Below, piece by piece: positions 7,525-16,537 of a DNA stretch of 64,000 bases. Numbering within the stretch: position 1 is the first letter of the stretch; every line of letters begins with the position of its first letter. Source of the stretch: Actinokineospora iranica (GTDB lineage Bacteria; Actinomycetota; Actinomycetes; Mycobacteriales; Pseudonocardiaceae). A program made the translations under genes and the position numbers. Location: positions 231,690 through 295,689 of the forward strand of contig NZ_FMZZ01000009.1 in assembly GCF_900101685.1 (NCBI RefSeq), in the 5' to 3' direction. The notes below the pieces were generated by a model that saw only the letters and a list, made by a program, of their open reading frames with translations, was not told the DNA's origin and ran no database searches.

Positions 7525-8199
7525 TCACAGTCGAAGCCCGGCGTGGATAGTCAGTTCGGCCAGATCCCGGACGACTACCCGGGGACCGGGTCCCAGCGCG
7601 CCACTGTCGCGCAGCACCGCCAACTGCTCGCTGACGGTGCTGCGCACGACCCCCAGCGCTTCGGCGATCTTCTCTTGCGACAACGGGATTCTCATCCGGT
7701 GCGGATCGGCGGGGTCGGTGAGCGACACCAACTCGATCAGCAGGCGCGCGATCCGCTGACGCGCGCTGAGGTGCACAAGCTGGACCTGGAAGGGCACGGT
7801 CTCGGAGAGCTTCGCCACCAGGTAGTCCTGCAGGCTTCCGACGTGCCCCCGCTGTTCGAGGAATCGGCGGAAGCCTGCCGCCGACAACCGCGCGACCGCG
7901 CAGTCGTCGATGGCCACCACCGTCGCCGTGCGTCCGGTCACCGGCCTCGCCAGTTCACCCACGAGATCACCGGGCCCGCGCAGGGCGGTCAGCAGGCCGG
8001 CGCCATCGGCATTTCCCGCGACGACCTTCACCCGCCCCGCGACCAAGGCGAGCACATCCGTGCCAGGATCGCCCTGCCGGATCAGCGTGGCGCCCCGGGA
8101 GAACCCCTGCCGCACCCCGGCGTCCAGCAAGTCCAGCCACGGCCCAGTCCCAACAAGCGCGTGAAATCCACGCAGCCGAAGCGGAGGCACATCGATCAC
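7525..8199 (-). CDS. Crp/Fnr-family transcriptional regulator with cyclic-nucleotide cassette
   Basis: 224 residues, the usual length of the family. The N-terminal beta-roll keeps the phosphate-binding cassette pattern: LVGELARPVTGRTATVVA has the G-E-L and R-T-A elements that contact cyclic nucleotide in Crp, though the spacing from Glu to Arg is two shorter than in E. coli Crp. A C-terminal winged HTH follows (SQEKIAEALGVVRSTVSEQL). The start is a GTG at 8199 without a clear Shine-Dalgarno sequence. It reads toward, and sits 112 bp from, a cyclase-like gene, with a Crp-type palindrome in the gap. A cyclase, its cyclic-nucleotide-responsive regulator and its operator in one place suggests feedback control of the operon (inference). 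Confidence 0.85.
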   Translation of the reverse strand: MIDVPPLRLRGFHALVGTGPWLDLLDAGVRQGFSRGATLIRQGDPGTDVLALVAGRVKVVAGNADGAGLLTALRGPGDLVGELARPVTGRTATVVAIDDCAVARLSAAGFRRFLEQRGHVGSLQDYLVAKLSETVPFQVQLVHLSARQRIARLLIELVSLTDPADPHRMRIPLSQEKIAEALGVVRSTVSEQLAVLRDSGALGPGPRVVVRDLAELTIHAGLRL

Positions 8200-8422
8200 G
8201 ACTGATTCATACCGGCAAGACCCCCGGCGGACCGGGCTGATCGGGTCCGGCTAACCCGAAAGAAGCAGTAGCCGCGGTGTCGACCGGGGCTGTGCGCCTG
8301 CCGACCGGCTCTGGCTGCACCTGAGTGTGCTCGACCTGAACCGCGCAGGCCCGACTCGCGCTGCCCCAGCGACGGCCCCACCGGGGCGGGTGGCTGCCCA
8401 GTGGGCGGCCCTGCGATCTTGA

Positions 8423-8446
8423 TCTGACCAGTTTCCGCTGGTCAGA
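8423..8446 (-). terminator. Hairpin downstream of tRNA-Arg
   Basis: TCTGACCAG-TTTCCG-CTGGTCAGA, 9-bp perfect arms starting 6 nt past the tRNA 3' end on the same strand. The rest of 8200-8450 shows nothing else I can support. Confidence 0.55.
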
Positions 8447-8451
8447 GCTGG

Positions 8452-8524
8452 TGCCCCCGGCAGGATTCGAACCTGCGACACACGGTTTAGGAAACCGATG
8501 CTCTATCCCCTGAGCTACGAGGGC
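8452..8524 (-). tRNA. tRNA-Arg (anticodon CCU)
   Basis: On the minus strand a 73-nt cloverleaf runs from GCCCTCG (acceptor) to CGGGGGC plus discriminator A. The D-arm is CTCAGGGGATAGAG, the anticodon loop TTCCTAA gives CCU for codon AGG, and the T-arm contains GGTTCGAATCC. CCA is not encoded. Confidence 0.95.
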
Positions 8525-8674
8525 GGGCGAGGACACAGCTTACCGGGTGGTCCTGTGGGTTGATGTGGGGCCATGGGGGTGGGTGCTCCACTAGGGGAGA
8601 TTCCGGATGGCCGTTCGGGCGGTGGGCGGCAGGATTGGCTTCACCGTGGACGGGTGTGTGAGGGGAGACCGAGG

Positions 8675-9586
8675 GTGGCACAGGGGCGGTTGGAGATCGA
8701 TGGGGTCTCCAAGCGGTATGGGGATGTCGTGGCTTTGCGGGAGATGACCTTCGAGGTGGGGGCCGGGGAGCTGTTCGGGTTCGTCGGGTCCAATGGGGCG
8801 GGGAAGACCACGACGATGCGGATCGCGTTGGGGGTGTTGGCCGCTGACCGGGGGGAGGTTCGGTGGGCGGGGGAGCCGATCACGTTGGCGACGCGGCGGC
8901 ATATCGGGTATATGCCGGAGGAGCGGGGGCTTTATCCGAAGATGAAGGTGGGCGAGCAGTTGGTCTACCTGGCGCGGCTGCATGGGCTGAAGGCCGACGC
9001 CGCGAGGCGGTCGGTGGCCGAGTGGACGGAGCGGCTGGGGGTCGCGGGGCGGCGGGATGACGAGGTGCAGAAGCTGAGCCTGGGCAACCAACAGCGGGTG
9101 CAGCTTGCCGCCGCGCTGGTGCACAACCCGGCGATTCTGGTGTTGGACGAGCCGTTTTCCGGGTTGGACCCGGTGGCGGTCGACGTGATGAGCGAAGTGC
9201 TGCTGGACAAGGCCACCGACGGGGTGCCGGTCGTGTTTTCCAGTCACCAGTTGGATTTGGTCGAGCGGCTCTGCCATCGGGTCGGGATTGTCCGAAGTGG
9301 GCAGATGGTGGCTTGTGACACCGTGGACGCGTTGCGCGCTGGGGGAACGGTGCGGCTCGTGGTGGAGGCGCCGCTGGCGCCGCCGGGGTGGGCGGCGGAT
9401 ATTCCGGGGGTGACGGTGACCGAGCAGGTGGGGGCGCGGACCGTCCTCGAACTCGGTGACGGGGCCGACGACCAGGCCGTGCTGCGCGCGGCGCTCGACA
9501 CCGGGCCGGTGACGGAGTTCTCCCGGCGGCGGCAGTCGCTGACCGAGCTGTTCCGCAACGTGGTCTCGCAGGAGGTGGCGGCGTGA
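8675..9586 (+). CDS. ABC transporter ATP-binding protein (NatA/YhaQ-like)
   Basis: 303 residues. Walker A GSNGAGKTTT, the Q-loop region, signature LSLGNQQRVQ (the LSxGN variant typical of NatA-type exporters), Walker B ILVLDEPFSGLDP and the H-loop SSHQ are all visible. A C-terminal regulatory extension (about 225-303) is of the kind found in YhaQ/NatA proteins. The GTG at 8675 is preceded by a purine-rich AGGGGAG; an upstream ATG at 8573 would add residues unlike the family. It overlaps the permease gene by 4 nt (GTGA). It energises export from the cytoplasmic side; substrate unknown (sodium, drug or lipid are the usual ones). Confidence 0.9.
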   Translation: MAQGRLEIDGVSKRYGDVVALREMTFEVGAGELFGFVGSNGAGKTTTMRIALGVLAADRGEVRWAGEPITLATRRHIGYMPEERGLYPKMKVGEQLVYLARLHGLKADAARRSVAEWTERLGVAGRRDDEVQKLSLGNQQRVQLAAALVHNPAILVLDEPFSGLDPVAVDVMSEVLLDKATDGVPVVFSSHQLDLVERLCHRVGIVRSGQMVACDTVDALRAGGTVRLVVEAPLAPPGWAADIPGVTVTEQVGARTVLELGDGADDQAVLRAALDTGPVTEFSRRRQSLTELFRNVVSQEVAA

Positions 9587-10791
9587 ACGCATCGCCGGAT
9601 GTCCGGATGGGGAACTGGGAAGCCGTCGGGCTGGTGGCGGGCCGTGAGGTCGGCACCCGGCTCAAGTCGAAGGCGTTCCTGGTCACCACGGCGGCGACTT
9701 TGCTGCTGCTTATCGGGTTCACGCTGTTCATGAAGACCGTGAGCGGCGGCTCCGACGCCACCGTCGGCGTCACCCCGGCCGCCGCGGCGTTGCAGGCGCC
9801 GCTCAAGGGCGCCGGGTCGGCCATCGGGCAGGACATCGACACCCGCGCCGTCGCCGACGAGGCCGCGGGCCGCGCCCAGGTGGACGACGGGACGCTCGAC
9901 GCGCTGCTTGTGGGGGACGGGTCGAGCATCGTCGTGGTGGTCAAGAAGGACATCGACGACCCGTTGCGCAACGCGCTCAACGTGCTGGCCGGGCAGTTGG
10001 CGCTCAACCAGCAGATCGTCGGGCTCGGCGGCGACCCGGTCGCGGTGGGGCAGGCCGTTTCCGGGGCCAAGGCCGAGGTGCGGCCGCTGGAGCCGCCGTT
10101 CGACTACAACGGCCAGCAACTGGTCATCGGGATGATCGCGGGCGTGCTGATCTACATGTCGCTGCTGATCAACGGCCAGTCCGTCGCGCAGGGCGTGGTG
10201 GAGGAGAAGTCCAGCCGGGTCGTGGAACTGCTGCTGGCCACGATCCGGCCGTGGCAGCTCATGGCGGGCAAGGTGCTCGGCATCGGCGTGGTCGGTTTGG
10301 CGCAGATGGTCGTGATCGGCGGTGGCGGCGTCGTCGCGGGCCTGGCCACGGGGGTGTTGACGATCTCGGTGTCGGCCGCTGTGGGCACCGTGGTGTGGCT
10401 CGTCGTGTGGTTCCTGCTCGGCTTCTTCGCGTACTCGCTGGTGTTCGCCGCGCTCGGCGCGCTGGTCTCGCGGCAGGAGGACGTGGGCGGGGTGATCACG
10501 CCGCCGCTGATGTTCGTGATCCTCGGCTATGTCGTCGGCATCTCCGTCCTGCCCAACGACCCGGGGAACCACCTGGTCGAGGTGCTGTCGATCGTGCCGC
10601 TGTTCGCGCCGACGCTCATGCCGATGCGGCTGGCCATGGGCGGTGTCCCGGCGTGGGAGGCGGGCTTGGCGGTGGTGCTCATGGTGGCGCTGATCCCGGC
10701 GCTGGTCTGGCTTTCCGGCCGGATCTACCGCAACGCGGTCATGCGCAGCGGCGGGCGGGTGAAGCTGAGCGACGCCCTGCGCGCGGCGTGA
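9583..10791 (+). CDS. ABC-2 type permease (NatB/YhaP-like)
   Basis: 402 residues with ABC-2 topology: one N-terminal TM (VTTAATLLLLIGFTLFM), a large extracytoplasmic domain of about 140 residues, and then five or six TMs in the C-terminal half, including the characteristic VVEEKSSRVVELLLATIRPW segment at the start of the membrane domain. It starts with GTG overlapping the ATPase stop and forms a two-gene exporter with it. The gene is convergent with the acylase gene, 7 bp between stops. Confidence 0.9.
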   Translation: MNASPDVRMGNWEAVGLVAGREVGTRLKSKAFLVTTAATLLLLIGFTLFMKTVSGGSDATVGVTPAAAALQAPLKGAGSAIGQDIDTRAVADEAAGRAQVDDGTLDALLVGDGSSIVVVVKKDIDDPLRNALNVLAGQLALNQQIVGLGGDPVAVGQAVSGAKAEVRPLEPPFDYNGQQLVIGMIAGVLIYMSLLINGQSVAQGVVEEKSSRVVELLLATIRPWQLMAGKVLGIGVVGLAQMVVIGGGGVVAGLATGVLTISVSAAVGTVVWLVVWFLLGFFAYSLVFAALGALVSRQEDVGGVITPPLMFVILGYVVGISVLPNDPGNHLVEVLSIVPLFAPTLMPMRLAMGGVPAWEAGLAVVLMVALIPALVWLSGRIYRNAVMRSGGRVKLSDALRAA

Positions 10792-10798
10792 CCCCGGC

Positions 10799-13700
10799 TC
10801 ACTTCGCGTAGACCTCGAACTCGTAAAGCGAGTAGCCGTACGGGGTCGCCCGCGAAACGCCCTGCATACGCACGTACCGGGCGTCGGTCGGGGCGAACAC
10901 GGCCATGTCCCGGCCGCCGTCGCCGGTGGCCGTCGACCACACGTCCCGCCAGGACGCGCCGTCGGTCGAGACCTGGATGCGGTAACCGGTGGCGTGGGCC
11001 GATTCCCAGCTCAGCACGGCCCGCGCCACCGGCCGCACCGAGCCGAGATCCGTGGTGAGCCACTGGTTGTCGCTCCAGTCGCTGGCCCAGCGGGTCTTGT
11101 GGTCGCGGTCGACGGCGTTGCGCGGCGGCGCCGGGAACAGCCCGCGCTCGTGGCTGGACGCCGTGGCGGCGCCGCTCAGGTTCGCCACGGTGTCGCCACG
11201 GCGCGCCGGGAACTCCACGACCTGTTGGAACGTCGGCCGGTTCTGGAAGCTGATCGGGTTCTGCGTGACGCCGCCGAGGGGGTTGTGAATGACCGCGTCG
11301 GCGCACCACTGGTCGCCCGCGGCGCAGCTTGCGTCGCCGGGGTAGACCTGTTCCTTCGGGGTGGCCGCGGCCTGCTTGAGCGTGTCGAGCAGGATTTGCC
11401 CGCACCGACCCAGGTCGCCGTCGCCGCAGAACCGTTTGCCCAGCGGGGCCTGGACTTCGTCGCCGAGGACGGCGCGCAAGTCCTTGTGCACGAAGCCCCA
11501 CCAGCCGCTCTGGAACGACGAGCCCTGGTGGGCGTTGCCGTTCGACGGCGTCTCGTCGATCTTGAGCTTGCGCGTCATCGCCGTGTAGGCCGCCGCGCCC
11601 AGGCCGGGCTCGAACTCGGCGCGCACCAGCAGCGGCCACCACGCGTCCAGGGTCTTGATCGCGTTGGCGTGCGCGTAGGTCTTGCTGCCCCGCGCGGTTT
11701 CGGTGCGCAGCCCGCCCGCGGCGAGCCACTGCTTCAGCTCGCCCACCGCGGGGTCGCCGTCGCCGATGACCCGCAGCACCAGCGGCAGCACCCGTTCCGC
11801 GCGCAGGTCGACCAGGGCGGCCTCGGCCATGGCCTGGGTGAGATTCACCCGGTCCACCTTGATTCCGCGCTGGATCAGCGACTTCACCCGCGCGTCGAGC
11901 AGGTCGCCGCGGTGCACCGCCTGCCGGTCCAGCCCCGCCGCCGCGGTTCCCGGGGCCTGGTTGTTGTTCCACGAGATCAGGTAGTCCTGGTTGACGACGT
12001 TCGGGTGCTGCTCGTACGGGGTGTAGGCGGCCCGGTTCGTGTCCGGGTCCCAGTCCACCCAGTCGAAGCCCGCGTTGGCGCGCACCGGCATCCCCGGGTC
12101 CACTGTGGACTGGCGGACCGGGTTGGCTCCGGAGTTGTAGTAGGCGATGTCCTTCGCGTCGGCGTAGAACCAGTTGAACGTGTAGGTCACGTGCGACGCT
12201 GCGCGCTGGAAGTCGGCGGCCGAGCGGATGGCGTCCGGGTCGTTGAACTCCTGGAACCCGATCACCGAGTCCAGTTCGTGCAGGTAGGTCGAGCGCAGCC
12301 GGGTGTAGGCGACCGGCTTGCCGCCGATGGTGGCGCGGTGGGTGACCGGGCCGTACTTCGTCCGGTACGACCGCAGTGTGTACGAGCCCGGCGGCGCCGT
12401 GCTGCCGATCGAGGAAACCCAGGAGTTCTTCCGCTCCACCACATCCATCGGCACGCACTGTCCACGCAGGATGTAGTGGTCGCTGTCCTTGGTGGCCGGG
12501 CCGCCGCCGGGCGCGCACAGGTCCACCGCGTAGGTGTCGATGACGTCCTGGCCTGAGCTGGTGGCGCTCCACGCGTAGTCCTGGCCGCGGCCGAGCAGGA
12601 CGTAGAAGCTGATGCCCGCGAACGACGCGCCGCGCGCGCTGATGCCCGGCCCCTGGAGTTCCTGCAGCATCAGCAGTTGCGGGGCGAAGTAGCCGGTCTG
12701 CGGGCCGAACACCGCGACCGGGTTGCCGCTCGCGGTGTGCGCGCCGGAGACCAGCAGGGCGTTGGACATGCCGTGCTTGTTCTCCAGCAGGTCGCCTGGG
12801 AGCACGCCGTCGTCCAGGATGCCCTTGGCCGCGTCGAGGCCGGTTGTCGCACTGGTTGCCGCCGCTGACTCGGTGCGGTCGAACACGAGTGGCTGCGCGG
12901 TCACCGAGTCCTTGTCCGGCAACGCCTCGCCCTGCGGGTTCGCCGGGCGCTTGGCGTAGGGGAATGTCTGTCCATTGTGGATAGTGTGAATGTGCTCCGG
13001 GTCGTCCTCGCCGCGCATACTCTGCCAGACCCGCTCGCCCTCCACGACCCCGTAACGCTCCTGCAGCGCCAGCTTGGCGATCGCCGACTGGACCTCGCCG
13101 CCGCCACCGCCGCCGAACTGGGAGCCGATGAGCGAGGCGATGACCGCCAGGTCGGTCAGCTTGAACGGCTCGATGCGGCCCGCGTTGGTCACCGCGTCGA
13201 CGTGCCCGAGCAGCACGTACTCGCCCGGGAAGAAGCGGCCGCGGTGCGCCTCGGCGATGTAGGCGTTGATGCCGTCGAGGTAGGAGCGCGCGTCGGCGAT
13301 GGCGACCTGCCCGCGCGGGCTCGCCGCCGCGGCCTCGTCCACCTGGCGCTGCAAGTCGGCCTCGGTGTACGGGGCGTCGGCGAAGAAGCCCTGTTCGAGC
13401 CGCTGGTTGGCCGCCGCACCCCCGGCGAACGGGGTGAGTTGGCCACGGCCGACGCGGCGCAGCACGTCCATCAGGAACAGCCGGTCCTGCGCGGCGGCGT
13501 ATCCCGCGCCGAAGGTCGTGCCGCCGCGGGTGGTCCCGTAGATGTGCGGGGTGCCGGTCGCCTTGTCCCGGATGATCGTCACGTCCGCGCGCGGCTTCTT
13601 CGTGCTCTCGACCTGGTCGGGCGGCACGCCGAACGAGGCGTCGTTGAAGTAGGCGTTGATCTTGTCGGTGGTCAGTCCGCCGTAGCCCTTGGCCAGCGCG

Positions 13701-13966
13701 TCGTACTTGCCGATCTGGTCGTCGAAGTGCTTCGGGCGGGTCCCCAGGGTCCGGTGGGCGAGGATCTCGGCCAGGGTCGCGCTGCCGTTCTGGCCGGGCG
13801 GCAGGATGTCGGCGCACTGCCCGAGGCAGTAGTCGCCCTCGGCGAACCCGGCCGCGCGCTGCGGCAGGGTGTCCCCGGCCGCCTGCTCGTGGCCAGCGGT
13901 CACGAGCCCGGCGACCACGGCCAGGGCCGCCATCGCGCCGATCAGGTGCCGAGCGCGTCCTGCCAT
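10799..13966 (-). CDS. Secreted penicillin-acylase family Ntn-hydrolase with F5/8 type C domain
   Basis: 1055 residues from the ATG at 13966 (GAGGAG 8 nt upstream; a GTG at 14002 in frame lacks one). A signal peptide (ARHLIGAMAALAVVAGLVTAG) is followed by the alpha-chain region with PHIYGTTRGGTTFGAGYAAA, a linker, and the autoprocessing site where the nucleophile is Ser401 in HGMSNALLVSGAHTASGNP. The mature beta chain continues for about 500 residues. The last 150 residues form a discoidin-like F5/8C domain (ATASSHERGLFPAP, LTTDLGSVRPVARAVLSWES). The family cleaves amides (beta-lactam side chains, acyl-homoserine lactones, lipopeptides); here the carbohydrate-binding-type tail suggests wall or polysaccharide attachment. 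Exact substrate unknown. Confidence 0.9.
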   Translation of the reverse strand: MAGRARHLIGAMAALAVVAGLVTAGHEQAAGDTLPQRAAGFAEGDYCLGQCADILPPGQNGSATLAEILAHRTLGTRPKHFDDQIGKYDALAKGYGGLTTDKINAYFNDASFGVPPDQVESTKKPRADVTIIRDKATGTPHIYGTTRGGTTFGAGYAAAQDRLFLMDVLRRVGRGQLTPFAGGAAANQRLEQGFFADAPYTEADLQRQVDEAAAASPRGQVAIADARSYLDGINAYIAEAHRGRFFPGEYVLLGHVDAVTNAGRIEPFKLTDLAVIASLIGSQFGGGGGGEVQSAIAKLALQERYGVVEGERVWQSMRGEDDPEHIHTIHNGQTFPYAKRPANPQGEALPDKDSVTAQPLVFDRTESAAATSATTGLDAAKGILDDGVLPGDLLENKHGMSNALLVSGAHTASGNPVAVFGPQTGYFAPQLLMLQELQGPGISARGASFAGISFYVLLGRGQDYAWSATSSGQDVIDTYAVDLCAPGGGPATKDSDHYILRGQCVPMDVVERKNSWVSSIGSTAPPGSYTLRSYRTKYGPVTHRATIGGKPVAYTRLRSTYLHELDSVIGFQEFNDPDAIRSAADFQRAASHVTYTFNWFYADAKDIAYYNSGANPVRQSTVDPGMPVRANAGFDWVDWDPDTNRAAYTPYEQHPNVVNQDYLISWNNNQAPGTAAAGLDRQAVHRGDLLDARVKSLIQRGIKVDRVNLTQAMAEAALVDLRAERVLPLVLRVIGDGDPAVGELKQWLAAGGLRTETARGSKTYAHANAIKTLDAWWPLLVRAEFEPGLGAAAYTAMTRKLKIDETPSNGNAHQGSSFQSGWWGFVHKDLRAVLGDEVQAPLGKRFCGDGDLGRCGQILLDTLKQAAATPKEQVYPGDASCAAGDQWCADAVIHNPLGGVTQNPISFQNRPTFQQVVEFPARRGDTVANLSGAATASSHERGLFPAPPRNAVDRDHKTRWASDWSDNQWLTTDLGSVRPVARAVLSWESAHATGYRIQVSTDGASWRDVWSTATGDGGRDMAVFAPTDARYVRMQGVSRATPYGYSLYEFEVYAK

Positions 13967-14132
13967 GCCGGGGCTCCTCTCGCGAACTGAGACCCGCGAC
14001 ACGTTACCGGTGCGTCACTCTGTTGCGAAAGAGCTTCGGGTTTGCGTCTCTCCGGTTAGCCGCAGGTGGCAAAGCAGTGTCGGAAAACCGGCGGGTTCTG
14101 ACAAAAAGCCGAGGTCAGGCCGCATCGGTGGG

Positions 14133-14138
14133 TAGAAT
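14133..14138 (+). promoter_or_regulatory. Putative -10 element for the NarL-type regulator
   Basis: TAGAAT in an AT-richer patch (GGTAGAATTAACGG), about 110 bp upstream of the response-regulator start and divergent from the acylase gene. No convincing -35 was found. Confidence 0.3.
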
Positions 14139-14249
14139 TAACGGCATACAGCCGGTAAACGTGATGGCTTGACCCCAGCTCAGATGGGTGAGAGAAAGAG
14201 CCGTCGGGTCACCGCCATCCGGGACCGCGGACGCCAGTCGGGAGGCGTT

Positions 14250-14897
14250 GTGATCAAGGTGATGCTCGCGGACGACGAACACCTCGTCCGGTCGGGTCTG
14301 CGCACGATTCTGTCCAGCGCAGGCGACATTGAGGTCGTCGCCGAGTGCGACGACGGCCTGCACGTGGCCGAGACGGCCCGCAGGCACCGCCCGCACGTCG
14401 TCCTCCTGGATATCCGGATGGGCTCGGTGGACGGCATCTTCGCCCTGCGCGGGCTCATGGCCCTGCCCGAGCGTCCCGCCGTGTCCATGCTCACCACCTT
14501 CGACGTGGACGAGTACGTGCAAGAGGCGCTGCGCGTCGGCGCCAACGGCTTCCTGCTCAAGGACACCGACCCCGCCCAACTGGTCAAGGCCGTCCGCGAC
14601 CTCGCCCGCGGCGGCGCCGTCCTGGACCCGATGGTCGCCGCCCGCCTCGTGACGGCCGTCGCCGACGGCGCCCGCGCCGCCGAACCCGCCCGCAGGCTGC
14701 TCTCGTCGCTGTCCGGGCGGGAGTTGGAGGTGGTCGGCCTGGTCGGGCAGGGCCTGTCGAACGCCGAGATCGGCCAAGCCCTGCACCTTTCCGAGGCCAC
14801 GGTAAAGGGCTACGTCTCCGCTGTCCTGGGCAAGATCGGCGCCGCGAACCGCGTCCAAGCCGCTCTAGTGGCTTACCGCGGGGGTCTTATCGCCTGA
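14250..14897 (+). CDS. NarL/LuxR-type response regulator (orphan)
   Basis: 215 residues. A receiver domain shows the acidic pair (LADDEH), phospho-acceptor Asp in VVLLDIRM, Thr in SMLTTF and Lys in GFLLKD. A C-terminal LuxR-type HTH follows (LSGRELEVVGLVGQGLSNAE, then LSEATVKGYVSAVLGKIG). The GTG start at 14250 follows GGAGG by 4 nt; in-frame ATGs upstream (14169) would add a tail atypical for the family. No histidine kinase is adjacent, so it is an orphan here. The next gene, on the other strand, ends 12 bp away. Confidence 0.88.
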   Translation: MIKVMLADDEHLVRSGLRTILSSAGDIEVVAECDDGLHVAETARRHRPHVVLLDIRMGSVDGIFALRGLMALPERPAVSMLTTFDVDEYVQEALRVGANGFLLKDTDPAQLVKAVRDLARGGAVLDPMVAARLVTAVADGARAAEPARRLLSSLSGRELEVVGLVGQGLSNAEIGQALHLSEATVKGYVSAVLGKIGAANRVQAALVAYRGGLIA

Positions 14898-14908
14898 CAC
14901 TCGGGGGC

Positions 14909-16381
14909 TCACGCCGCGGCGTGGACCTCGACCCGGTTGCGGCCGCGGCGTTTGGCTCGGTAGAGGGCGGCGTCGGCGTTGGCGAAGAGGCGTTCGAGAG
15001 TGTCGGGACCGGTGGCGACACCGATGCTTACCGTGGGCCGTTGGCTCGTGCCGAGTACCGCTGTCCAGTCGTGGCGGTCTACCGCTGCGCGGATGCGTTC
15101 GGCGACGGTGACGCCGACCGGGTTGTTGTCTTCCGGGCTGTCGGTAAGCAGGACGACGAACTCGTCTCCGGCCCAGCGGGCGATCACGTCGTCGGCGCGG
15201 CATTCGGCGCGCACCAGTTGGGCGATCTCGCGCAGCGCGGCGTCGCCAGCGGCGTGGCCCGCCGCGTCGTTGACGCCCTTGAACCAGTCGACGTCGATCA
15301 GGACCAGCCACGGGGCGCGGTGCGCGGCGACCGCGCGGGCGAGCAGGCCGGGGGCGGTGCTCTCCAGGCCGAGGCGGTTGGCCAGGCCGGTCAGCGGGTC
15401 GCGGGCGGCGGCCTCCTGCGCTGCCGTCGCCAGCCGTTGCGCGCGGATCGCCAACCGGCGCTGCTCCAACGCCTGCCCAAGCCCCTCTTGCAGAGTCTCC
15501 ATGGCGGTCCGCCGGGCGGAGACGTTGAGCCGCAGGGCTTGCGCCTCGCCCGCGGTGTCCCCGCTTTCCCGGCAGATGTCGGCGAGGTCTTGCGAGTACC
15601 GCTGTAAGAGTGAGATGTCGCTGGTGCGCTCGGCGTCCTCGACCGCGGCCCGGCCGTAGGCGATCGCCTCGGCAGGCGCCCCCTGCTTGCGCCGGATCGT
15701 GGACAGCACCCAGTAGCCGACTGAGGTCGCCCACCGGTTTCCCTCGGGTTTGGCCAGTTCCAGGGTCTCGCGCGCGATGCGCTCGGCGCGGTCGAGTTCG
15801 CCGATCCCGGCCAGCGACGCGCCGTACGCGGCGAGCAGGGCCAAGTGCATCCGGCCGTCGGAGACCAGGCTCAGCCCTTCCTCCAGCAGGGGGATGGCCT
15901 CGCGGAAAGTCTCATCGGCCTCGTCCGGCGGCTGCTCGCACGCGCGGAAGTTCAGTGTCCCACCGAGACCTTGCAGTGAATGCGCCAAAATCTCCACGTC
16001 GTCACCCGTTCGGGCGACGTCTACCGCGATCCGGCCTATCTCCAAAGACGCGCGTCGGTAACCGATTCCCTCAAGCAGGTAACCCAATCTGCCTAATGTG
16101 TCGGCGGCGGACGAGCCGTGCGGCTGCTCCGCGTCGATGTCGCTCCAGCCCTCGGCGGCGAGTTCGAGGGCGAGCGGGATGCGCCGCAGCCGCCAGGCCG
16201 CGACCGCGCGGCGGGTCAGAATCGCCGCGCGGGCCCAGGGATCGAGGCCCGGGGGCACTTTGGACAGCAGTTGGTCGAACAGGGAGTTGGCCTCGTCCCG
16301 GCGGCCCGCGTCGATCAGCAGCCGGACTTCGCGGTCGGCGCGCAGCGCCTCGGTCGCGGCTGCTTGGTCGTCCTGCCCCAC
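14909..16381 (-). CDS. TPR-repeat diguanylate cyclase (GGDEF)
   Basis: 490 residues. Residues about 1-300 are helical TPR-like repeats without a signal peptide or TM segment. A C-terminal GGDEF domain follows: RDPLTGLANR, the metal-binding IDVDWFKGVND, the active-site loop ARWAGDEFVVLL (AGDEF replaces GGDEF, a tolerated variant) and an RADD inhibitory site in the usual place five residues upstream. It should make c-di-GMP from two GTP in the cytoplasm under control of a protein-binding TPR sensor. The GTG at 16381 was chosen because the preceding codons run through the terminator region and GAGGA lies just upstream; the exact start is uncertain. Confidence 0.85.
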   Translation of the reverse strand: MGQDDQAAATEALRADREVRLLIDAGRRDEANSLFDQLLSKVPPGLDPWARAAILTRRAVAAWRLRRIPLALELAAEGWSDIDAEQPHGSSAADTLGRLGYLLEGIGYRRASLEIGRIAVDVARTGDDVEILAHSLQGLGGTLNFRACEQPPDEADETFREAIPLLEEGLSLVSDGRMHLALLAAYGASLAGIGELDRAERIARETLELAKPEGNRWATSVGYWVLSTIRRKQGAPAEAIAYGRAAVEDAERTSDISLLQRYSQDLADICRESGDTAGEAQALRLNVSARRTAMETLQEGLGQALEQRRLAIRAQRLATAAQEAAARDPLTGLANRLGLESTAPGLLARAVAAHRAPWLVLIDVDWFKGVNDAAGHAAGDAALREIAQLVRAECRADDVIARWAGDEFVVLLTDSPEDNNPVGVTVAERIRAAVDRHDWTAVLGTSQRPTVSIGVATGPDTLERLFANADAALYRAKRRGRNRVEVHAAA

Positions 16382-16498
16382 ACCGTCCTCGACTTGTCCT
16401 CGCCGAACGGCTGACAAGCGCGTTCGTGGCCTGCGACACAGTGCGGCAAGGCTACAAGGGAGCTTGGTCGTGACCCGATCGGAGTATCGAGTTTCGCC

Positions 16499-16530
16499 TG
16501 CTCGGGCGGTCTTCGCCGACCGCCCGAGCA
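16499..16530 (-). terminator. Terminator of the alternative ribosomal-protein operon
   Basis: TGCTCGGGCGGTC-TTCGCC-GACCGCCCGAGCA, 13-bp perfect arms with a TTCG-type loop, 8 nt past the rpsR stop. It separates the zinc operon from the GGDEF gene downstream. Confidence 0.75.
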
Positions 16531-16537
16531 CGGCGGG

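Noticed and set aside
8207..8536. Reading frame across tRNA-Arg (contains VAQGIEHRFPKPCVAG)
   Set aside because: This peptide is a familiar false translation of a tRNA gene.
10725..13817. 1030-codon minus-strand frame
   Set aside because: Shifted frame of the acylase gene, Arg/Gly/Pro-rich, no signal peptide or Ntn motif.
12977..13990. 337-codon + strand frame opposite the acylase
   Set aside because: Antisense shadow; no motif.
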